Assembly: GCA_032358255.1 (NCBI GenBank)
Contig: JAULBX010016637.1
Location: 186,001 to 250,000 of the forward strand
Direction of reading: 5' to 3'
Origin: Heterotrichella gracilis
Lineage: Eukaryota; Sar; Xanthophyceae; Tribonematales; Xanthonemataceae
DNA: 64,000 bases
A program made the position numbers and the translations under genes. This document shows positions 1 to 11,233 of this stretch, in pieces; within the stretch, counting starts at the first letter, position 1, and each line of letters begins with the position of its first letter. The notes beneath the pieces were generated by a model that was given only the letters and a program-made list of their open reading frames with translations, searched no databases and had not been told where the DNA came from.

Positions 1-1192
1 ACAGCATAAGTCATCCTTGCTAGCCCCCACCAAACCCCTCACCCAGTCACAAAGCATATTGCAACCCAGCTGAAACTAAGGAAACGATAATATATCAACC
101 GGTGTTTCCTCAAACCCTGCCAGTCACATATCCGGTGCTGCTCGCAGGTTGCGTGCTAAGCCTGGATGTATCCTGATCACTTACGAGAGGTGGATCACTG
201 CAATGGGTTTTATGCAAAGCAGTGGGTTATGCATGGAGGGCAACCGTGCTCCATGGTTCCAGCAGCTCACCTGCTGCTCTTCGTGAACTGGACACGAAAG
301 TTGCCCTTTGCGGAACGCAGGTTCTGTGCTGGCCTGAATGGCACCGCCCCGATAGACAACCCAGTGCTTGCTCCTAGCACTGGCTTCAAGCCGAGAGAGC
401 TGTGCATAGGCATTGCACGCGGATGGGCCACCCACAACAACAGGTCTCCTCTCACTTAAAAGTTGTAGGAGGGGTTGGGAAGCCTTGTGTGTAGCTTCTG
501 CTTAGGCGTGCAGGTTGAATACCTTTGGGCGATGTGCAAAGCCCACTGTCGATAGTGTTGCGGTCTGATCTTGCAACGATGCTGGATCTGCACTTGTCAT
601 GGGGGCATTGTTAATGTTCTAAAGCGAGGGGGGGTGGCCCCGACTTGAAAGGCGGGAAGCAACCCTACAACCAGAAAGGAAGCACTTATTCTCAAACGTA
701 GTTGCAATGTGTTGTGTTTCTGCACTCGTGAGCACAGTGGCAAAGTTGGGTCCCACAGCGCACATGAAATACTGGTCCTCATCCACCTTGCTTGTCCACT
801 TGAACGTACCCAAGGCGCTGAACCCTAGTGGGCGTACTGGGAAAGAAAGCGCTTCTACACGCTTGTGAAACCTGTTTGAAGACTATTGGAGTAGTTTCAA
901 CGTGCTAGAGAAGGTGTGGAAGCAGCCCTTGTCCTTTCTGGTGAAGGCATGTATTTGCATGCATGCATGTCAATCATCAATAGCGTCATCCTCCTGTTGG
1001 TCACAAAAAAGAGCATCTGGCACATAGATGCATGATTAAGAGAGTTCAGGTATCAGTTTACAGGTGCATCACACCCTCATGCCATGACTCATGGTTTCCG
1101 CATATGATGCTAATTGCATGAGGTGGCCAAGAAAACCCAGCATTGTACTTTAGCTGAAAATATTCCTTGCTCCTCACACAAGTGTGCCCACA
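1..1192. other. Left flank, no confident gene
   Basis: No gene could be assigned with confidence. On the minus strand an open stretch from about 887 down to about 653, preceded by a TAG acceptor-like site, encodes a peptide that looks protein-like (it includes VDEDQYFMCAVGPNF). It could be one exon of a gene continuing left of the window, but I recognise no family. The plus-strand open frame at 166-459 has no recognisable domain. Confidence 0.2.
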
Positions 1193-1216
1193 ATGTATGC
1201 AGTTGAAAGAGCTCAG

Positions 1217-1633
1217 ATGGCATCTACATCGGCAGCCGGTGCCCTTCACCGCCCATTTGTGGCTTTCACTGGCGCGAGGAGGGGTCTTGGAAGGGGCTGT
1301 CAGCGACAGCCAGTCAAGCACACATACAGAGTCAGGTCAAACAAGGACGATGAAAAACCATCAGTTGACTGGGATAAGGCTTGGGACAGCTTCAAGACTC
1401 AGTCTGGAAAAAACAGCGAGGGCTCGGCCCCTAAGGCAGAGGAGAAGAAGCCACCACAACCACCACCTCAAGTTCCAAGGTACTCGCAAAGCACATCTCG
1501 GACGCCACAGGACAGAATCAAAAGCCAGGAACAATTTCTGCTGGACATCTGGAGCACTGACACATTTTTCAAGCTTGCGGGTGCGTTTGTGGGCATACTA
1601 CTACTGATTTTTATTCTCATCGGCCCCCCGTGA
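1217..1633 (+). CDS. Small membrane-anchored protein, probably plastid-targeted
   Basis: Single-exon frame of 138 codons. I chose the ATG at 1217 because the product then begins MASTSAAGAL and continues Ser/Ala/Arg-rich and poor in acidic residues for about 40 residues, as plastid transit peptides do. An upstream in-frame ATG at 1193 is the alternative start. A charged middle follows with VDWDKAWDSFKTQ, then a Pro-rich linker, and the protein ends in one hydrophobic span (FFKLAGAFVGILLLIFILIG), i.e. a C-terminal membrane anchor. Small plant and algal chloroplast proteins with a W-rich helix and one membrane span have this layout, but I cannot name the family. Localisation is inferred from composition only. 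It is convergent with the E2F gene to the right. Confidence 0.55.
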   Translation: MASTSAAGALHRPFVAFTGARRGLGRGCQRQPVKHTYRVRSNKDDEKPSVDWDKAWDSFKTQSGKNSEGSAPKAEEKKPPQPPPQVPRYSQSTSRTPQDRIKSQEQFLLDIWSTDTFFKLAGAFVGILLLIFILIGPP

Positions 1634-2333
1634 AGTTTAAATAACGAAAAAGACAGTTTTGAATTTGCTGTGTTGGTCGAAACAAAGGAACAGTTGATGA
1701 GAGGCAGATTTGATAGCTGGAAATTGCTATGAAGCACTTGAATACTTGCAGAAACCAGGAAACGTAAGTTCGAACATTTGCGGTTGCGTTGCAGCTGAAA
1801 GCACAGACCTATGCTGATGTTTTCACCTTGCCGCGCAATTACTTGTTGCAATCGAGCGCTGTGACTGTTGCGAGGTTGTTGTGATGTGGCAATTCATTTC
1901 AATTTCAGAAAATTTGTGTTGCGCGTTTTTCCAGGAAGGATTTTCCGATGATATTCTGGTACTGTACTTTGTGAGCTGGCCTTTGCCTTGGGTTGCACGC
2001 GCTCTCACTGAAGGACATTCTTGATCAAGCTGGTCTCTATCTGCCCCTTGTGGCTTTGAAAGTGAACGCTGCAGACAGAAGCAACATAGCGTACGTGATG
2101 CCATTGCTGTTTTCACTGCAGCAGTGATAATATGCACGGCATTTGCCACGTGAAATTTTACAATGCCTGTACTGATGCCACAGCTTCGCAGCCACGGGGT
2201 AAAATCTAAAACAAATGCACTGTTGCATTGGGTGCATTGGATCGCAATAGCGTCCACGTACAAGTGGCCACAGAATCACCATATGCAATGGACGGCCTCG
2301 GCACCGCTGACTGGGTAACCCGTTGTTGGCACA
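1634..2333. other. Convergent 3' intergenic region
   Basis: Lies between the small membrane protein (+) and the E2F gene (-). No supported gene. Minus-strand open frames here (1823-2263 and others) lack recognisable motifs, and I did not find the missing C-terminal part of the E2F marked box in them. Confidence 0.4.
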
Positions 2334-4243
2334 TCATAGGGTGCCGTGGTGCATGCTGTGAATACGCCTATCAGCCTGTCCCCACCTGTACCGCCCAGCA
2401 CCTTGGCAGAGCTGAGGAATAACCATTGTGGTCCCGGCAGGGGCTTGAAGCGCAAATGTCACCTTCGTCTCGGAGTCTGGTAGGTTTTGGATGTCCTGGT
2501 GCCTGACATACATGCTTGCACTTGCTTTCCTGTTATCTGCCAAACTGGACAGGCATGCTTTCACCGCTCCAATGTGCTGTTCAAGTGTGCTTTCAACCTC
2601 CTGCAAACAACCAATCTGGTGTCAAGAAATACAGCTTACAAATGCAGTGGCTGTCTGTACTTGTTGTACCAACCTGTAGAGTCTCAACCCCTTGGATTTC
2701 TCGGAGACAGGGTTCCAACATCTTGGTAGCTGTCCACACGACGCAGTTCTTTGATTTCTTTTCCAGCAACCCAGCGCCTTCCAGGACACTGGTGATGTCA
2801 TACAGACGACGCTTTTGCACCTACAGGAGTTGGACACATTTTCCAGACCTGACTCTGAAACAGCTTGCTCAAAGCATCTTAGGTGGCCAGGATTGAACTA
2901 ACCTTCATTCTCATTGCGGTATTGGTTATGTCCAGGAGGCCTCCAGTGGCAGCTTCTGCTTCTGACACAAATTTCTTGGTTAGGCACCCCAGTGAGTTGT
3001 CAGACCTGAATGCTTTGGCAGGAGCACCTGCGCGAGGTACAAGCTAGGTCAGTCCACCCAAGGTGGGGCCCAACCAGCCACCTATTGGTCCGCAGGTTCA
3101 CAATCAGCCACAATCAGGTGGAAATATAGCCACCAGAACCGCAAAAGAAGTGCTGAGATGCGGTAATTACTGTTTTCAAGCCAAGTTTTCGCTGTTGGGA
3201 CTTCGTGTGCACTGGTGCACTGACTGGGTACAGCTCTATTGTCAGAACAGCACCCAACAACCAAGTTGCCTACCCAGGGTCACAGTGGCAGCTGATATCT
3301 CGGTGGTAGTTACAGAGGGGCTGGAAGTTGAGCAAGGAGAACTCCCAGTCATGTTGGACTCAAACAGGCCCGGTGGCATTCATAGCACCTTGCACAAACA
3401 GCAGTGGGTGGTGGTGTCTGGTCATGGGGGGTGGTGCACATAACGATGAGTAGGCTAGGGAACTTACTATGATCTGGGGCAGAAGAGCACAGCGACAAGT
3501 GGGTTTTGATGTAAGAGACAGTTAATTGAGTTTGGGTTGCTATTCAAAACCTATAATAAGGCGTGCACTGTAGTGGGCATTGCCGGGCAAACGTGGGCGG
3601 CTTTCTGGGTGCTGTGCAGATAGCTTTTGGCAGATCCCGTGGTGCTGGTCTCGAGGTAGGTTGTAGTCGCACCATGGCAACGCTAAAGAAGCACCCACTG
3701 TCTGGTTTTCAACGGTGGTGCCCTCAAGACCAGCCCTATTTCATATGTCACTTTTTGTTCAAATGCTGAGGGCCCATGCAATGCAGTGCGACAATTGGCA
3801 TGATGGCGGGAAGGGGAAGGGTAATACATTAAGATTTGGCTGAGCTCAGGTGTAGGTTGCACCTTTGACCTCGTATGAAAGCTGCAGAAAGCCTTGCACA
3901 GCGGCTAGGTTGGAGTCTGTTGTACTTTGCAACCTGCTACAAACCGACCGTTCTGGTTTCCGCAACCATCTTGATGTATAGTCCGGTGCCTGGGTCGTTG
4001 ACAAGCTCATGACAGGCCGATGTGCGTTGCAATGCATGTGTGCAGTTGAGGGCAGTGACCAGGCCATCACGCCTGTGAGAAAATGCCCCTACCTTCTGAA
4101 TTGACGTAGATATTCTCGCTCTGGTCTACGGTCAACACCGAAACCGCACTCAAGCTGGCGTCAGCACGGTCAACGCAGGTTTTCAGTGCCAGGACTCGAG
4201 CAACGTGCAGCCTCTCGTACCTAGCCCTTCTGCCCAATAGCAT
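2334..4243 (-). CDS. E2F: E2F-family transcription factor
   Basis: E2F proteins bind DNA with a DP partner and control S-phase genes. Exons (minus): 4243-4093, 3027-2903, 2820-2674, 2600-2334. They splice in frame to 229 aa. The winged-helix DNA-binding domain (about aa 55-115) is clear: [24 protein letters not shown], then [20 protein letters not shown] and [13 protein letters not shown] is the family's DNA-contact signature. The last exon holds the coiled-coil and start of the marked box ([41 protein letters not shown]), which serves in DP dimerisation. The product stops soon afterwards, without the rest of the marked box or an RB-binding tail, so further 3' exons may be missed. A donor-like site (TACAG/GTGGGG) lies near 2420. 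Exon 1 is supported only by an open ATG frame and matching phase; the DNA-binding exons are certain. Confidence 0.85.
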
Positions 4244-4323
4244 GCTGCCTTTGCCATACTTGTGACTGCCAGTGCTTTCTGGTGCGAGAGGCTTGACTCC
4301 GTGTGCTCACCCAACCAACCGCG
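4244..4323. promoter_or_regulatory. Putative bidirectional promoter between E2F and MadBub
   Basis: If the E2F start at 4243 is right, only 80 bp separate its ATG from the MadBub ATG at 4324 on the other strand. The transcripts must then share a compact promoter or overlap in their 5' leaders. I saw no clear TATA box or perfect E2F site in these 80 bp. The inference depends on E2F exon 1. Confidence 0.4.
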
Positions 4324-7300
4324 ATGGACTGGGAGCTCAGCAAGGAAAACTATCAGCCTCTAAAGCATGGCAGGAGCGCCTCCAAGCTTGCCCCTGCCAA
4401 GCCGCTGTTGCACAGAAACATGGAAGCCATCGAAGCGGAGCGCGGGTCAGTACACTGCTTATTGAAGTCCTAGATGACGCAAATAGGAGCATGCACTGAA
4501 CTGTTTCCACTGCTGCGATTCAGGAACTTCTGGCAACAGATTGAAAGCTACCGTGGCGAAGATCCCCTAGACTTGTGGCTAAGGTACAAAGCTTCCTTTG
4601 TTGCCCTACCACTACCGATGAAAGCGTCCCAACCTGTAGTACTGCTTCCGCAGGTTCATCAAATGGACGCAAGAGACCTTCAAGACAGGTGGCCACCAAG
4701 CTGAGCTGCTGCCCTTGCTGGAGAAGTGCACAAGGGAACTGCAGTTTGTGGATAAGTACAGAAGCGATCAGCGGTATCTGCGTGTGTGGATACAGTATGT
4801 AAGTTCCCTCTGGTTGTTGGACCCTATGTATCAGTGCATGGGTGTGCTGTGTTACTAAGCGCGTATACTTCTGCAGGCTGACTGCTTGCCAGAGCCAAAG
4901 GACGTCTTCACTTTCTTGAAGGTAAGTGGTTGTGAGCCAGCTGTCTGTAGGTATACGGGCATAACAAGCATATGCTGGGCAATGGTTGCAACTGCACTGT
5001 GTTACCCTCACAGGAGAATGAGATTGGCCAAGACTTTGCGCTGTACTACATGGCCTATGCAGCCTATCTGGAGCTGCGTGGCAACCACGCCAGGGCTGAC
5101 GCAGTGTATCAAGCTGGCATCAACAGGTGGGTGACTTGTCCTGTCCGCTGCAGTCTTGCTGTCCCTGTGCAGGGCAGTGTACTCAACTTTGAGTGACTGC
5201 TGTGTCGCAGGCGTGCCACGCCAGTGGAGAAGTTGAAACAGAAGGCAGCAGAGTTTCAGCAGAGGATGGTAAGTTGATTTGCTTTTTTCCAGCTATCCTG
5301 CCATTCGTACCGCACAGCAGGGGGTTAACGTGCGCACACACCTTCAGGCCAAGCGGATAGAGAAGCAAGCGATGGAGGGCCCAGTGCTGGCGCCTGCTAA
5401 CCTGGACAGTGAAAACAGGGCAGCGCTGGGGGGGCTGAAAGTGAAGGGTTCAGTGCGGAGGCCCTCGCGCACGGCTGCTGCATTCCTGCCACTGGGTGCA
5501 AAGCGGAAAGTGCCTGGCCCTGACAAGGAGAACAGCCAGTCAGGGCTGGAGGTATTTGTGGATGAGGAGTTCCAGGCTGGCCAGGGTCCCATGTCTGCCC
5601 TCCCAGACCTCAGCACAGGCTCAGGCTGGGCTTCCCTGCCCACCTTTGAGCAGTCACGCAAGGAGAATGTCCAGAAGCCGTCCGCATGGAACGATGCCCG
5701 CCTCCCGCAGAAGAAAGCCAAGGCCAGCATGCCTGCCCTGGACATCCCTGAAGATGAAGACCTGCAGGGAGCTGCGCCTGCACCTGCGAGCACTGCGCAG
5801 CCAACCCTGAGGCAGCGGCTAGACACACAGGCCACCAGCATCCCATTGGAGGAGTGCCTGCAGAGGGACCCGCTGAGGCTGCACAAGGTACCACGCTCTT
5901 ACCTCACCTCAGCACCCTAAGCACTTCCATTTTGGGTGATTGCTTGCATGAATTGACCCCGCATGCTGTACTTGTACTCATATTTGTTTTGAATATATGT
6001 ACTACAAGATACATCCAATACCAGAATTGCTACAATTATCGGTTTATAACAGACTATCCATTACAAATTCCCCATAATTATGTGTGTGACGCGCACAGGC
6101 TGGTGGTGATCACCCGGATGCGCACCCCAGTGCAGCAGCCAGCGCGCCAGCCAAGCCAGTACTTGCAGCAGCAAGGAAGGGGGAGGCGTTTGGGTTTTCG
6201 GAGCAGCTCTACTCCCACAGGGAGGACCTCACCTTTGAGGAGCAGCGGGCAGCGCACTGGCACACCACCTCCAAGCTGACAGCAGAGGAGCCCATGGCGT
6301 TCTGCCCCACAGTCAGTGCGCCACCAGCCATGCCGGACGCCCACGCGCCTGGGCTCCAACAATCATCAGCGCGCCATGGCCAGCAGGGGGGCGCACATGC
6401 ACATGCACCGCAGGGCAGGTTTGCAGACGACTCCCCGCCGCGCCACTCTGCATTTGAGCCCACCATGACCATCTCTACCAGGGACGCCCTGGCAGCCATC
6501 AAGGCAACCCTCAATGGGGACCTGCACTCCCATGGCAGCAGCTACTACCAGGAGGCTGCGCCAGCATATGAGCCCACAGTCACCATCAGCACAAAGGAGG
6601 CATTCTCATTCCTGAATGAGATGTTCCAGAGCAGCCTTCCGCACGAGGCCAAGCAGGCGCAGCGCAAGGCCTCACGCAGGGCCTCCACCGCTCTGGCGCC
6701 ACAGCAGAACCTGGATGTTGAGCCTCAAGCACCTGCACAGGCGCCAGACCTGCTCGCTGTGTATGAGGACACACAGTTCATCCCATCCATCTCAGTGCCA
6801 CCCTCAACTGTAGATGAAGCGGTGCAGGGTTCATTCCCTGATGACATCTGCGTGTATGAGGATACCCAGCTGCTAGGTGATGCACAGCGGCAGGCTGCAA
6901 TTGCCAGCACCACTGGCGCAGGATTCAGCATGTTTGAGGATGCGCCGCAGCAGCCTGCGGTGGCCAGCACCAGTGGCTTCAGCATTTACGAGGACACACA
7001 GCTGGTGGATTCGTCTGTGCTGGCTGCGCCACCTGCTGCGCATGGTTCCTTCCATGTGCATGAGGATACACAGCCATTTACAGATCAGCCCGGCAGCAGC
7101 CCAGGTCTGCAGGTGTATGAGGAGACGCAATTCCTGCAGCCACAGCCACAGTTCTCGCCACACCCGCGGCATCCAGTGCTGACAGAGGTACGTGGTGCAC
7201 AAAATTGCGCGATCCCCCACGAACCATGTGTGCTTCATCACTGCATGGTAAATATGTCCACATGTTTAGAGTGCATGCGTTTCGGCATTTGGTATTGCTG

Positions 7301-10231
7301 CCGTCATGCAAATGACCCAAGTACTGGCTCGAATTATTGACTAGCAATGACTGCCGGTGCAGGTGGATGCTGGTGATCTGGTTGACGAGCATGATGGGAA
7401 GGAGAATCCTGGCGATGCAGTGGGCTCCACCTCAGGGCGGAGGCTGTCTGACCCTGAAGTGGCAGCGGCTGTGCTGCAGCCCCTGGCGCAAGATCGTGCT
7501 GCGCTGATGGGCATTGAGCGGGTGGATGCCATGGAAGAGGATGGGCAGTCTGTCCCAAACCTGGTAAGCGGCAGGCCCTTGGCACATGCATGTACATTGC
7601 TGCATGCCGGAAACAGTTAGCGCCTTGTAAACTGCTGCATATGCGGCTTGGTACTGCAATGGTTGCATGTTAGTACCGGTATCAATAAAGGGGAAATAAG
7701 GTGGACGATTAATTACAGATGCAGCGCTCACCCCACCATCTGTGCCTGCCCAGGCCGCCATTGATGTGGACACACGTGGCGACGACTTCCATGTGTATGA
7801 GGACGCCATGGTGGGCCAGCTGGAGCTGGAGATGGGCTGCATGACCACAAGGGACCAGGCGGACCCAGGGGTGGATGCAGGGGGTGCGCCGCCTGCGACC
7901 ATGCTCATCAACCCCTTTGAGCTGGAGCTCCAGACGCAAGTGCTGCACTCGCTGGAGCCACCCATTGAGGAGGTGAGCTGACCTTATTGAGTTTAATCTG
8001 GACTCACCAACCTGCCTGGCTTGTGAGCTTGTTTTGACAGTAATTTTTATTTGTCAGGATTGCATCGGAGGGATCACAGGGATTAGGTTTTTAAAGAGCT
8101 TGTATTGACCCCGTCCTGTCCTCCACCACGCAGTGGCCCATGTGCGGCACGTGCTCAGAGCAAGAGGCTGACCTTGCAGCGGAGGCGCTGCAGCAGGTGC
8201 GCCATGCCAGCAGGGGGAACAAAGTCATCAACCTCGCGGGGCAGACGCTGCTGGTGGCCAGCTGCGTTGGCAAGGGGGCATACGCATCGGTGTACCAGGT
8301 GAGCCACGGAGATTGCAATAAATGTTTTGCGCTGCTAAAGAAATAAATCAATTAAAATATATTTAGTAATAAAATATTATGATATTTACACAATGCTTGT
8401 TAAATCATTTTTGTTAGCGGGAATATTATCCTACGGATTTTATATACTTGATGTTAACCGGCATGGCTTTTGCAACCACAATGATCACAATGACTGTATG
8501 CGTGCAGGTGAATGCACTGGATGAGGCCGGTCAGCCTTGCCAGTACGCCCTCAAGGTGCAGTCGCCCCCTTGCCCCTGGGAGTTCTACATCTGCCAGGCC
8601 CTGCACGGCCGCACCCACGCCTCCATGGCGCCTGGCTTTGTGCACCCGCACCACCTGTTCCTCAGCCCCACGCGCAGCCTCATGCTCATGAGCCACGGGG
8701 ACCATGGCACCCTGCAGGACGTCATCAACATGTACCTGTCAACTGGAAAGGTAGGTCCTCAATCGCCTGCAAAGAAAATTGATGCACTCTTGCTGGGTGG
8801 AGGTGTGCTGCATGGGATTTTCATTGTTGTTCACTGGAGGCAATTTGACCGATTATCCTGCGCCCTGTGTCCCGCAGCGCATGGACGAGAGCCTGGCCAT
8901 GTACTACACAGTGGAGCTGCTGCGACTGGTCAACGAGCTGCACCGCTGCCTGGTCATCCACGCGGACATCAAGCCCGACAACCTGCTCATCCGCACAGAC
9001 GACTCGCTGGGGTGGGAGGACTGGCAGCCGGGCGCGGTGGGCACGTGGGCGCAGCGGGGCCTGCAGCTCATTGACTTTGGGCGCTCAGTGGACATGGCGC
9101 TGCTGCCAGAGGGGGTGCAGTTCCTGGTGAGGCTGCCGGACAATTTAGGGTTTGAAGCTGGGTTCAGATACCATACTGAAATCTTGAAGGAGTGATTTTG
9201 GTAACTAATTATGGAAATGATTTTCATTCAAAATGCACTGCATGAGTTTGAGACATTCATTTGGCTGGCAGTCAGCTATATCTTGTCAGCCAGGGGCAAT
9301 GGTGTGTGTGCTGTGCCATGTTGTGGTGTGTGCCTGGCGTGAATTGACATTCAGACATTTATGTTGTGTGGCCATGCCGCAGGGTGACAGCATGACGGAG
9401 AGCTTCCGGTGCATTGAGATGCAGGAGGGGCGGCCATGGGTGTACCATGTGGATGCCTATGGCATCGCGGGCGTGGTGCACTGCATGCTGTTTGGGGAGT
9501 ACATGGCTGTGGAGAAGGTGACACGCATGCAAGGTGAGGACCAACATGAACATTGCACAAGCGCTTAGAATCTTGCTAGTACAGGGCTTGAATACCAGAA
9601 TTGGATCAATAGTGTCAACCAGTGATAGTACAGGTGCACCTAGGTGCTTGTCTTGTCCTGTTTTCAGATTTAGCCAGTCAGTAAAACCCTAGCTCTTTAA
9701 ACCCTACAATAGGTTATGATCAGGCCTACTGTTACCAGGTGGTGTGGGGTACCGCGTAAAGAATCCCATGCGACGCTACTGGGCGGTGCCACTGTGGGAG
9801 GCGCTGTTTGATACCCTGCTTGAGGGCGATTACTACACACAGCCGCCGCCGCTGCATGACCTCATGGCGCGCTTTGAGGGACATCTGGCTGGCCATCCCG
9901 ACATGGGGCACAAGATCAAGTCAGAGCTCATGAAGCAGGTGCGGCTGGTTGTCTTGACGCTGGGTGCATGGCTGTCATAATTGTCAACGCAGGTGCTGAT
10001 GTTGCAGCAGCTAAACTTATCTGGCTTGCCACGAGGAGAATTATATTGCATATAAACCCAAACGCGTCATATAAAGGTACCTCCTGTGCTGGGCATGGTA
10101 CTGAGGTCTTGAGCTGGCCTTTGCAACTTTGGTAGGGGCGGAAACGGAAACACCGGGCCCGGTGGCTGGCAAATTTAATACTGACAGTGTTGTGCATGCA
10201 GAACATCATGACGGAGCGGTACAGGAGCTGA
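4324..10231 (+). CDS. BUB1: MadBub: combined BUB1/BUBR1(MAD3)-type spindle checkpoint kinase
   Basis: Exons: 4324-4445, 4524-4583, 4654-4798, 4877-4921, 5014-5126, 5211-5268, 5348-5887, 6099-7187, 7363-7563, 7754-7972, 8134-8298, 8508-8750, 8878-9126, 9383-9533, 9739-9938, 10202-10231; 1209 aa in one frame. N-terminal KEN box (SKENYQ, aa 7-9), then the Mad3/Bub1 TPR domain (FIKWTQETFKTGGH; ENEIGQDFALYYMAYAAYLE). Further KEN boxes lie at aa 241, 286 and 737. A GLEBS-like Bub3-binding motif (EDLTFEEQRA) lies near aa 395-416. Two CM1-like motifs (EPTMTISTRDALAAI, EPTVTISTKEAFSFL) are at aa 481 and 519; CM1 binds MAD1 in human BUB1. Seven ABBA-like repeats follow, then a kinase domain from about aa 905 with GKGAYASVY, K935 in YALKV, HADIKPDN (D1030) and IDFGRS (D1066). 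The catalytic residues are present, so it is likely active. Role: kinetochore scaffold and APC/C-Cdc20 inhibitor. The start is fixed by the N-terminal KEN box. Confidence 0.95.
6753..7124 (+). repeat. Coding array of ABBA-like degron repeats in MadBub
   Basis: Six repeats of the form [FLI]-x-[VIM]-[YFH]-E-[DE] lie in exon 8: LAVYEDTQF (aa 580), ICVYEDTQL (611), FSMFEDAPQ (637), FSIYEDTQL (655), FHVHEDTQP (679), LQVYEETQF (698). A seventh, FHVYEDAMV, is in exon 10 (aa 803), and LEVFVDEE follows the KEN box at aa 241. They fit or approach the published ABBA consensus F-x-[ILV]-[FHY]-x-[DE] for binding Cdc20 or Cyclin A. Spacing of 18-31 residues between the first six, with a shared TQ tail in five of them, suggests tandem expansion. 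Confidence 0.8.
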
Positions 10232-11233
10232 GTGATGAGGACGCCACGGGCTCCACCCCATCATGAAGCACATTCAGGACTCCTCCACCGCCGCCAGTAC
10301 AGCCTGCCAAGGATAAGCAGTTGGGTACAAGATGTGGAGGTAGTGGGGCGTAGGTGGCAGCAAGAGAACTGCAGCTGACAGTACACAGTTGACCCTTGCT
10401 TGTAGCTACACGTAGAATACTACAACGGCTGTCACAGCCACATATGATCTAACAGGAGTGGCAATGTCGTTGAATTTAGGCCTAGATTTCTCTAGCAACA
10501 GTGCATCGTTTTCCTTTGCAAGTTTCATTTAATTTTGTTCAAATGTGGGGACTCCAAGTGAACCATGCTACAGTATTCCTGGCCTAGGATCACCCCTTCG
10601 GGTAACTGGTAGATTGGTATCAGTTGATCAGATGGGCACAGTATTGACACCGCCTTTTTTTCTTAATTTAAGATGCACGGCGCGCTGGTGGGCCCTAAGC
10701 TGCTGGAATCTTTGTGGCAGAACTGGTTGACATGGTTACACGTGTACTGTTACACCCGCCATGCTGCTATGTACAGACTGTATGCCATTGCAAAGCCATG
10801 GCATTAACATGTACGATCCACACATCGTCAGCACATTAGATTGAGTGAAAGAAATGGTATGCCAATATAACGGGAAATATCACCTACAAATCTGATTGAT
10901 GGCAGATGACCAGTCCATAGATCCTGGCCAAGTGCCGCAGGTGCATGATCTATTGAGAAACCAGCAAGAAAGAAAGGGATTGCACAAAGGCAGAGTTAGG
11001 GGGCCGGCCACTTGTACACGATGCCATGATAGCTTCCAGCAACTGCATCGGCAGACATTAATGATAAAGTGTTGGGCTGTTGTACATATGCATGGCATTG
11101 CTGATGAATATGAACTGCTACCATCACTGCGGTACCCAAAGGTGTGATCACCGGTTGAGCTAAAATTAATGTATTGCTGATATAAAATTAATATTAACTG
11201 GCGCAGGCCCCTACTGCGCACACTGCTGTCAAA
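10232..11233. other. Convergent 3' intergenic region
   Basis: One kilobase between the 3' ends of MadBub (+) and the CWC2-like gene (-). I see no coding exon, RNA gene or repeat that I can support. Confidence 0.5.

Noticed and set aside
3846-4070. Minus-strand open frame between E2F exon 1 and the DNA-binding exon
   Set aside because: It can be attached to exon 1 in phase but then reaches a stop or lacks a path to the E2F exon; no family resemblance, so it was left as intron.
5344-5894. Antisense open frames opposite MadBub exon 7
   Set aside because: Shadow frames; the sense strand carries KEN boxes and joins its neighbours in phase.
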